The notes beneath the pieces are model-generated. The model was not told the DNA's origin. It made no database searches and saw only the letters and a list, made by a program, of their open reading frames with translations. From Thermoleptolyngbya sichuanensis A183 (GTDB taxonomy: Bacteria > Cyanobacteriota > Cyanobacteriia > Elainellales > Elainellaceae), in NCBI RefSeq assembly GCF_013177315.1, contig NZ_CP053661.1, positions 558,001 to 622,000 on the forward strand: a stretch of 64,000 nt of DNA, written 5' to 3'. The position numbers were made by a program, and so were the translations under genes. Positions 58,091 to 64,000 of the stretch are shown piece by piece (positions within the stretch are counted from its first letter, which is position 1; each line of letters begins with the position of its first letter).

Positions 58091-59695
58091 CTAAAATCCA
58101 AAATCGCTAGAATCGTTAAAATCGTTCGATTGCAATACCCGCGGCAAATAGCGGATCTGCGTGCTGGCATCTGCGCCCAGTTCGCTGTGGGCGGCGGCGG
58201 CGAGTCGCCCAGTGGCAGCGTGCCACCAGGTAGCGGCGGCTACGACTGGCTCCAGGGGCAGATGCCGCCGTGCTGCTTGGGCCAGCAGCCCCCCCAAAAG
58301 CCCTGTCAACACATCACCACTGCCGCCCCGCGCCAGGGCAGGCGTGCTGTCTGGATTCAGCCACACAGCCGGATGTTGGGTTGTGCCGATCGCCACTTTT
58401 GCGCCCTTCAGCAGCACGATCGCCCCAGACTGCTGGGCGGCGCGGCGTGCTGCGTCGATGCGATTCCCGCAGGGATCGTTTTGCGAATCGCTCTGTTCCT
58501 CCCTGCCCGACGCTGCCCCCAGATCGGGAAACAGACGGCGAAACTCGCCCGGATGCGGCGTGAGGACGGTTGGGGCGGGCCGATTCCGTAGCGTGGGAAC
58601 TGGGTCGAGCGTCGCCAAAATATTCAGCCCGTCGGCATCCAGCAGCAGCGGCGTGGCTGCTTCCAGCAGTTGCTTGACTAGGCTCACTGGCTCGCGGGTC
58701 AGCCCACAACCGCAGGCGATCGCCGCGTAGTCTGCCAGGTTCAGGTCTTCAGGCAACTGGGCGATCGCCCCATCGTCCGTTTCCCCACAGCCCCACACCA
58801 GCGCATCTGGCACCTGCGCCACCACCATCAGCCGCAACGATTCTGGCACGGCCACCGACAGCATCCCCACGCCGCTGGCCCGGGCCGCCTGGGCCGCCAG
58901 CAGGGCCGCCCCCGCATACTGCCGCGATCCGCAGACCAGCAGCAAGTGCCCCTCGCGATACTTATGGGTGGTGACGGAACGGGGAATGGGTAGAGCGGCG
59001 ATCGCCTGTTGCGGCGTAATACGGCAAAGATCAGGCGGGGTTCCCAGCACCTCGACGATATCCGCCAGTGGCAGGTCAAAGTCGATCAGTTCCGCCTGCC
59101 CGATCCAGTCTTGCCCCTGGTCTTGCAAAAACGCCTGCTTCCACAGCCCCAGACAAAAGGTGCGCGTTGCCCGCACGGCCGTTCCCAGCACCGCGCCAGT
59201 GTTGGTGTGCAGTCCAGAGGGCAGGTCAATACTTAGCACGGGTTTCTGCCAGGTGTTAATCCGGTCAACGGCGGCGGCGATGTCGCCAGAGAGCGGCCGC
59301 GTCAGCCCAAAGCCAAACAATCCGTCAATCAGCACGGTGCAATCGGCTAAATTAGCCAGCGCCACCTGGGGAATGCCCAAACTGGCGGCGTAGCGGGCAT
59401 GGTGAGCCGTTAGCTCCTTGAGACTGGCAAAGGGCGCAAAAAGTTTCACGCCATAGCCGCGAAAATGCAGTTCCCGCGCCACCACCAGGGCATCGCCGCC
59501 ATTGTGCCCCGGCCCGACCAGGATGCCAAACGTCGTTCGCACATCGGGATACAGCTCACACACGCGCCGGGTAATTAGCCCCGCCACCTTTTCCATCAGC
59601 GCCGCCACGGGCATCCCCGCCGCAAACACCCGCGACTCGATGGCCGCCATCTGGCTGGCCGAAACGACAAACTGCTGAATCTGGGTGTGCCGCAT
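58091..59695 (-). CDS. nnr: Bifunctional NAD(P)H-hydrate epimerase/ADP-dependent dehydratase
   Basis: A 534-residue repair enzyme for damaged NAD(P)H hydrates. The epimerase domain is about 1-225 (LVGPGHNGGDALVVARELHF, LSIDLPSGLHTNTGAVLG), and the dehydratase domain about 240-520 (VLTPHPGEFRRLF, LLKGAKVAIG, ARGGSGDVLTGLLGGLLAQA). A GCGATTCCCG palindromic repeat adds EEQSDSQNDPCGNRID near residue 400 in frame. The C-terminal SNDFNDSSDFGF tail runs into a TTTTGGATT array, so the stop may have shifted recently. Transcribed alone. Confidence 0.9.
   Translation of the reverse strand: MRHTQIQQFVVSASQMAAIESRVFAAGMPVAALMEKVAGLITRRVCELYPDVRTTFGILVGPGHNGGDALVVARELHFRGYGVKLFAPFASLKELTAHHARYAASLGIPQVALANLADCTVLIDGLFGFGLTRPLSGDIAAAVDRINTWQKPVLSIDLPSGLHTNTGAVLGTAVRATRTFCLGLWKQAFLQDQGQDWIGQAELIDFDLPLADIVEVLGTPPDLCRITPQQAIAALPIPRSVTTHKYREGHLLLVCGSRQYAGAALLAAQAARASGVGMLSVAVPESLRLMVVAQVPDALVWGCGETDDGAIAQLPEDLNLADYAAIACGCGLTREPVSLVKQLLEAATPLLLDADGLNILATLDPVPTLRNRPAPTVLTPHPGEFRRLFPDLGAASGREEQSDSQNDPCGNRIDAARRAAQQSGAIVLLKGAKVAIGTTQHPAVWLNPDSTPALARGGSGDVLTGLLGGLLAQAARRHLPLEPVVAAATWWHAATGRLAAAAHSELGADASTQIRYLPRVLQSNDFNDSSDFGF
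58460..58492. repeat. GCGATTCCCG palindromic repeat, copy 4 (inside nnr)
   Basis: GCGATTCCCGCAGGGATCGT followed by TTTGCGAATCGCT, an in-frame insertion between the HPGEFRRLF and LLKGAKV segments of the dehydratase domain. Confidence 0.7.
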
Positions 59696-60040
59696 GGGAG
59701 GGGTTCGGGGTCAGGGGTTAGGAATCTAGCCAGATGCTCTTGCTGCTGCGATCCTATCCCTAATATTGATTTTGGATTTTGGATTGGCGATTTTGGATTG
59801 CAAGTCGGGCGTTTGCGAGGCTTCCAGCAATTTCATTGGTGGCAGCATTTAGGAGAGTTGAGACAGCGTAAGGGGTTTCGCGTTGCGCTTTTATCGTTGC
59901 TGCTGGCTAGACTTAGAAAAAATTTATTGTGCAGCAGCCGAAGGAAAAGTTAGGTCAACAAGAAATCTGGTTGGCTCTGAGCAGCTTAACGTTGTGTCCT
60001 GACTCCCGACTCCTGACTCCTGACTCCTGCTATAAAACCA
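59696..60040. other. Repeat-rich spacer
   Basis: About 345 bp between divergent genes. It contains a TTTTGGATT array (about 59763-59800), and tandem copies of CTGACTCCTGACTCC-type decamers directly before the acetyltransferase gene (about 59998-60030). No gene was recognised. Confidence 0.55.
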
Positions 60041-60562
60041 GTGCTGAAGAGGGAAATTGTGCAAATTCGGGAAGATGATTTGATGAGCGACAAGATTGCG
60101 GCGCTGCTGCAAGAGCATCTGGATAATATGCACGAAATTACGCCGCCAGGGAGTGTTCATGCGCTGGATCTGGAACGGCTGCGATCGCCTGACATCACCT
60201 TCTGGAGTGCGTGGCAGGGAGACGAACTGGTGGGCTGTGGCGCACTCAGGCACCTGGATGCCACCAGCGGTGAAATCAAGTCCATGCGGACGGTTCAGGC
60301 ATACCATCGTAAGGGCGTTGCCTCAAAGCTGCTGGAGCATATTCTCGCGGAAGCAGAGCGGCGGGGCTATGGCCGTCTGTATCTGGAAACGGGGGCACTG
60401 GCGGAATTTGCTGCGGCGCGATCGCTCTATGCCCGCTACGGGTTCGAGCCGTGCGGACCCTTTGCCGACTATGCGGATGATCCCAACAGTGCTTTTATGA
60501 CAAAGGCACTCCCAGCGAAGAAACAGGCTCCAATCAGCCTGCCTGCTTCGGAGAGCGCTTGA
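60041..60562 (+). CDS. GNAT family N-acetyltransferase
   Basis: A 173-residue acetyltransferase. ELVGCGALRHLDATSGEIKS forms the beta strands, and VQAYHRKGVASKLLEHILAE is the acetyl-CoA-binding motif A. LYLETGALAEFAAARSLYAR and YGFEPCGPF complete the fold. The start is taken as GTG 60041; ATG 60083 is also possible. The 3' end overlaps the end of the convergent DUF3445-GNAT gene by 29 bp. The acceptor is unknown. Confidence 0.82.
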   Translation: MLKREIVQIREDDLMSDKIAALLQEHLDNMHEITPPGSVHALDLERLRSPDITFWSAWQGDELVGCGALRHLDATSGEIKSMRTVQAYHRKGVASKLLEHILAEAERRGYGRLYLETGALAEFAAARSLYARYGFEPCGPFADYADDPNSAFMTKALPAKKQAPISLPASESA

Positions 60563-61979
60563 TGAACCGCATTTCGCCCTGAAACTCGCCCGCCGTTTCA
60601 ACCCCCACCGCCGTCCAGCCCAGGTGCAGGTAAAACCCGTAGGCCCGCAGGGTTGGGTCGTTGCCCGTCACTAGCCAGATTTCCGCGCACCCTGCCGACC
60701 ACAGCCAGTCTTCGGCTGCCTGCAAGAGCGATCGCCCAATGCCGTGTCCTTCATAGGCTGGCAGCACAAATAGCCCAAAGATCGTTTTCTCGGTGGCATT
60801 GGCAATGGCAAACCCGGCTAGACGGTGCGCGGGCGGGTTTGGGCTGCCAGGATTCATCTTGGTCTTCACTTCGGCATTCATCTCGGCAACCCAAGCGCAG
60901 CAGTCGGTGTCTAGCATGTGCGCGACGGAGGCTGGCGTAATGCCCAGCGCGGCAATTTCCTCGCGGGACTGGTGATTTTCCACAACGCTGGTGCGGATGT
61001 CAAACAGGGCCTCGATGTCTGTCGCCTGTGCTGGGCGGATCTGCCATCCCCAGAGATTGCCCTGTAGATAGCCCTCGATGGCTGGACGGATCGGCGCGAG
61101 GCTCTTGTAGCGCTGCATATCGGGCGGCATCTGGGCGATCGCCCTGACCAGCCCCGCCGCTGCTTCTGGGTATTGCTGCAACATGGCCAGCGGATAGGTA
61201 TAGGTGCGTACCGTAAACAGCACGCCGCCGCTCTGGGGCAAGCGCCGCACGGTCTGTCGCTCTACCCGAATCCACAGGCGATCGCCCGCGTTGTCTGGCG
61301 TGAGGTCGGTTGGAACCGGATGGCTCCGCTGAACGCCCAGAAATAGCTCCGGCGTATCGACAATGCTCCAGTTAAACCGATAGCCGGGATGATTGGGCTG
61401 GAGCCGCGCAAAGAAGTTATCCATCGGCTGCTCCAGCGTTTTGTCATAGCCAGGAACGGGCGCATGAATCTGCCCCAGCGGTCGCCCCAGCTTATCGGCC
61501 AAGCGCCAGTAGAGCGGGAAGCACAGCGATCCTGCCACCAGGCGATAGGTTCCCTCCGCCGACGGCAGCAGCACCAGCAGATCTTCCTGCACCCAGCGCC
61601 CCGCCAGATCCAGCGGACACTCGCGCCAGGATTGCGGATCTGTATCGCCTCCGTCGCCCACTGTCCAGGTTTCGCCTGTGAGGTGGTTGATCAGGCGATC
61701 GCCCATCCGGGTAAACCATTGGGGAAATCGCCGCGGTAAATGATCAGCTAGTAAATTCAACACGTCTTGCTGGGCTGCTTCGCTGCCGGGGAGTGCGGCA
61801 AAGACTTCTGCATGGCGTTCACTCAGCAGTTCGCGCTTCCGTTGCAAGTAGCGTTCGTACTGGTCGTCGATTTCTATCCAGTGGTCGAGGGAGAGCGATC
61901 GCAGCCCCAGCCGCATCTGCCAGCGCCCGTCGGCGAACGGAAAATATGTAGCAGGGGGAGGGGCGGCAGGGGAAGACAT
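60534..61979 (-). CDS. DUF3445 (heme-dependent N-demethylase-like) fused to a GNAT domain
   Basis: A 481-residue two-domain protein. Residues about 10-315 match DUF3445/heme-dependent oxidative N-demethylase-like proteins (FADGRWQMRLGLRSLSLDHW, VFAALPGSEAAQQDVLNLLA, LLVLLPSAEGTYRLVAGSLCF, VRRLPQSGGVLFTVRTY). Residues about 325-475 form a GNAT domain (IRPAQATDIEALFDIRTSVV, FGLFVLPAYEGHGIGRSLLQ, YGFYLHLGWTAVG). The frame runs through the junction without a break. The fusion suggests linked amine demethylation and acetylation, but there is no experimental support known to me. Confidence 0.75.
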   Translation of the reverse strand: MSSPAAPPPATYFPFADGRWQMRLGLRSLSLDHWIEIDDQYERYLQRKRELLSERHAEVFAALPGSEAAQQDVLNLLADHLPRRFPQWFTRMGDRLINHLTGETWTVGDGGDTDPQSWRECPLDLAGRWVQEDLLVLLPSAEGTYRLVAGSLCFPLYWRLADKLGRPLGQIHAPVPGYDKTLEQPMDNFFARLQPNHPGYRFNWSIVDTPELFLGVQRSHPVPTDLTPDNAGDRLWIRVERQTVRRLPQSGGVLFTVRTYTYPLAMLQQYPEAAAGLVRAIAQMPPDMQRYKSLAPIRPAIEGYLQGNLWGWQIRPAQATDIEALFDIRTSVVENHQSREEIAALGITPASVAHMLDTDCCAWVAEMNAEVKTKMNPGSPNPPAHRLAGFAIANATEKTIFGLFVLPAYEGHGIGRSLLQAAEDWLWSAGCAEIWLVTGNDPTLRAYGFYLHLGWTAVGVETAGEFQGEMRFIKRSPKQAG

Positions 61980-62087
61980 CGGTTTCGGGCAATCCTATCG
62001 GATTTTGCCTGCATCTCTTAATCGCTAATAATTGCTAATAATCGCTAATATCGGTAATTGGTAGTGTTATTCAGTAGCAACGAAACG

Positions 62088-62522
62088 CTAACGGCGGGAT
62101 TTGGGGGTGTTTTGCCGTAGGCGATCGCGGATTTGCTCAAGCTGATCTTGGCTGCTGACGGGCGATCGCGGCGACGGCAGTTCCGTATTGGGCCACAGTT
62201 CCAGATCAGAGCAGGGGCAGGAAAGTTCCTTGCGCTGTCCCAGATCCAGCATCGGCACGGGCATATTGCAGCGGGCGCAGGACTCGATCACCCAGGCGGG
62301 CGAGAGCAGGTCAGCGATGCTCTGCGTCGTGCCTTCCAGATAGCACTGAGAAAGGTCATGCTGCATCAGGATCTTCCAGGCGAGGGCAAAGTCGTAGCTG
62401 TAGCGATCGCCCTGCAACACGGTTTTGGGCAGCAGCGGCTCTGCGTTGCCCGGAAGAATTACGCGCTTGCCAAGCTGAAACCAGGAACCCAAATAATCTC
62501 TAACCTGCTCGAGAGAAGCCAT
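62088..62522 (-). CDS. Cyanobacterial hypothetical protein with cysteine pairs
   Basis: A 144-residue protein. Two cysteine pairs, CARC at about 85 and CPC at about 102, could form a zinc site. The start is ATG 62522, 6 bp after AGGAGGG; a TTG six codons upstream overlaps that signal. No known domain. The tail (RLRQNTPKSRR) is basic. Confidence 0.6.
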   Translation of the reverse strand: MASLEQVRDYLGSWFQLGKRVILPGNAEPLLPKTVLQGDRYSYDFALAWKILMQHDLSQCYLEGTTQSIADLLSPAWVIESCARCNMPVPMLDLGQRKELSCPCSDLELWPNTELPSPRSPVSSQDQLEQIRDRLRQNTPKSRR

Positions 62523-62758
62523 AGCGCCCTCCTGGGGCAAAGTCCTTGAAACTGCGATCGCCCCGACTGGATGAAGTAGCCTGCGATTCTAATGGCCTTA
62601 GTTACTAATGGCCTTAATGCACTAATGGCCTTAATGGCCTGACCTTAGTTGCCTGAATTCCATTGTCTCTATACGTCCATCCTATCGGCATCCATCAGCC
62701 GACAGGAGTCGTAAAACCGAAGCGTTCCTTAAGGTTTTCGGGATGATCCTACTAACAA
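62523..62758. other. Spacer with short ATGGCCTTA repeats
   Basis: About 236 bp. It contains four irregular copies of (TA)ATGGCCTTA at about 62590-62640. No gene. Confidence 0.5.
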
Positions 62759-63313
62759 TCACTCGGTTGCCCCATCAGGCTCCGGCAGCCGCACCCCAAG
62801 CTGCGTCAGATCTAGCGCGTAGCCGCCCGTGACCAGATAGACCGACTGGGCGATCGCCCCGATGCGGCGGGTCAGAGAACCAAGGCGATCGCGGAAGATG
62901 CGCCCCAGCGGATAGGCCGGCACCACGCCCCAGCCCGTCTCTTCCGCCACCAAGATCAGCTCCGCAGGGCTGGATCGCAGCACAGCCAGCAGCGTGGCAA
63001 CCGTACTCTGCCAGGTGTCTTCGTCTTGCTCCAACACATTTGCCAGCCAGGTTCCCAGGGCATCCACCAGCCAGCACTCGCCAGCAGCGGCAGTCGCCAG
63101 CAGGGCAGCCAGATCCACGGGTTCCTCAAGGCACGTCCAGTCGGCGGGGCGACGCTGCTGATGCTGATCGATGCGGGCCTGCCACTCGGCATCGTCTGCA
63201 CGGCGCTGGGCAGTAGCAACGTAGATCACGGAACCGGCGTGCGATCGCGCTAAATGCTCTGCCCATTCGCTCTTGCCGGAGCGAGAAGGGCCCGTGATCA
63301 GCGTAATGGGCAT
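62759..63313 (-). CDS. cobU: Adenosylcobinamide kinase/adenosylcobinamide-phosphate guanylyltransferase
   Basis: A 184-residue bifunctional enzyme of cobalamin synthesis (CobU/CobP). The P-loop is LITGPSRSGKSEWAEHLA near residues 6-18. VIYVATAQRRADDAEWQARI, WLVDALGTWLANVLE and ILVAEETGWGVVPAYPLGRIFRDRLG are the family motifs, with the histidine in RIDQHQQRRP (for GMP transfer). The start is ATG 63313; longer frames lack conservation. Divergent from the truncated ORF at the window end. Confidence 0.9.
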   Translation of the reverse strand: MPITLITGPSRSGKSEWAEHLARSHAGSVIYVATAQRRADDAEWQARIDQHQQRRPADWTCLEEPVDLAALLATAAAGECWLVDALGTWLANVLEQDEDTWQSTVATLLAVLRSSPAELILVAEETGWGVVPAYPLGRIFRDRLGSLTRRIGAIAQSVYLVTGGYALDLTQLGVRLPEPDGATE

Positions 63314-63441
63314 ATTCTCTGCGATGAGAGGACGGAAAAACGCGAGAAAAAGGGTGCAAACGTTGCGAAGAATCTTTCTAGCATATTCCGTTGCCAAAAT
63401 TCCTCGATAGAATGGCGACAGCCGCTTTCCCCCCGCCCATT

Positions 63442-64000
63442 ATGAAATCTGGACTGCAACGGATTGAAGCCACGCTGAATCAGCTCGACACGCTGCCAGA
63501 GGCAGAACCACGAGCGGATCAGCCAGGGGCGCAGTCCACGGTTTCCCCAGAAGCGGAATCGGTGGCGCAGTCTGTAGTGCAATCGGTCGCGCAATCGGTG
63601 GCGCAACCTGCGACCCAGCCCGCCGCGCCCGTGCTGCTAGAACTACCGTTTGGCGGCAAGCTTCCGTCTACATCACAGGGTGGTCACGCTGGCGTTGCGG
63701 AGCCATATCGCCCCGCCGTAGCCCCCAGCCCCCATCCTGTTGCGCCGACGGTTTCTTACACCATTTCTTCCCGCCTTTCCCAGGGACTTGCGCCCACTGT
63801 GTCCCCAAATGCCTCCTCAAGCGGGTCTGCGCCCATTTCCCCGACCCGCGCTCAAACCAGTTCATCACCCGCCGCGCCTGCTACGCCTGACCTGCCGGGT
63901 TTTCCGTTTGCGCCCCTAGCTGCGCCGCGCCACGCCACAGACCCCGCTCTGGCGCTGGGCATTTTGCGGGAGATCGAGGGCACGCTGCTGAGCTGGCAGC
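63442..64000 (+). CDS. Low-complexity protein, 3' end outside window
   Basis: An ATG at 63442 opens a frame that has no stop to the end of the window (186 codons). The N-terminus KSGLQRIEATLNQLDTLPEA is helical and coiled-coil-like. A region rich in S, A, P and Q follows, with the short repeat (V)(V/A)QSVAQS. The last visible part, ALALGILREIEGTLLSWQ, again looks helical. It resembles cyanobacterial proteins of unknown function with a helix-linker-helix plan. Confidence 0.55.
   Translation, partial: MKSGLQRIEATLNQLDTLPEAEPRADQPGAQSTVSPEAESVAQSVVQSVAQSVAQPATQPAAPVLLELPFGGKLPSTSQGGHAGVAEPYRPAVAPSPHPVAPTVSYTISSRLSQGLAPTVSPNASSSGSAPISPTRAQTSSSPAAPATPDLPGFPFAPLAAPRHATDPALALGILREIEGTLLSWQ

Overview
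This window is cyanobacterial chromosome. The octamer GCGATCGC (HIP1) and close variants occur throughout genes and spacers. The gene content is that of an oxygenic phototroph: chlL and chlN, a zeta-carotene desaturase, a Gap2-type GAPDH, a Tic20-like protein, several DUF families I associate with cyanobacteria (DUF5331, DUF3288, DUF29), a valyl-tRNA synthetase carrying the cyanobacterial CAAD membrane domain, and a cyanobacterial-type FtsH. The mix resembles a filamentous Leptolyngbya/Thermoleptolyngbya-type genome, but genus is an inference.

Layout. 1-3.1 kb: the 3' part of a UvrD-like helicase, a PdeM-like phosphoesterase and a small conserved protein. 3.2-13.3 kb: the accessory region. 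It opens with a cluster of three 23-bp repeats, an IS630 remnant fused to an ISKra4 remnant, and a decapitated ORF. It then holds a three-gene restriction/defence-like operon (PLD-SNF2 helicase, DUF29 protein, Eco57I-type DNA methylase) and ends in a gene-poor kilobase of repeats and transposase debris. The methylase gene carries three in-frame blocks of palindromic repeats. 13.3-17 kb: an SH3-type secreted protein, a semialdehyde dehydrogenase and cobD. 17.3-20.3 kb: chlL-DUF5331-chlN (dark-operative protochlorophyllide reductase; chlB is not here). 20.4-22 kb: a HepT/MntA toxin-antitoxin pair and an orphan GvpL/F gene. 22.4-28.7 kb: phosphoglucomutase, sepF-proC, an M28 peptidase-ParA pair and an OB-fold protein. 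28.8-33.3 kb: a two-component system, a parA remnant, zds and an AtzH-like protein. 33.5-43.7 kb: DUF3288, gap2, two coupled hypothetical genes, a thioredoxin-reductase-like flavoprotein lacking NADPH motifs, a SulP transporter with a cyclic-nucleotide-binding domain, rpsF, an FAH-family enzyme, a Tic20-like protein, a GGCT-fold protein and a GntR regulator. 44.2-52.8 kb: valS-CAAD, a coiled-coil protein, remA-gmk, and rqcH coupled to an alpha/beta hydrolase. 53-64 kb: a quinone-oxidoreductase-like enzyme, ftsH, a 5-formyl-THF cyclo-ligase, a repeat-bearing secreted protein, nnr, two convergent GNAT genes (one fused to DUF3445), cobU, and an ORF running off the end.

The best candidate for a little-described system is the PLD-helicase/DUF29/methylase operon at 4.56-12.06 kb. 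It looks like a compact DISARM-like or type II-like restriction module bounded by mobile debris. Other strong signals are a miniature palindromic transposon family (two intact copies with 5-bp target duplications), two different palindromic repeats that sit in frame inside genes, an orphan Rho-independent terminator suggesting a small RNA, and a DUF3445-acetyltransferase fusion. I saw no rRNA, tRNA or CRISPR array.
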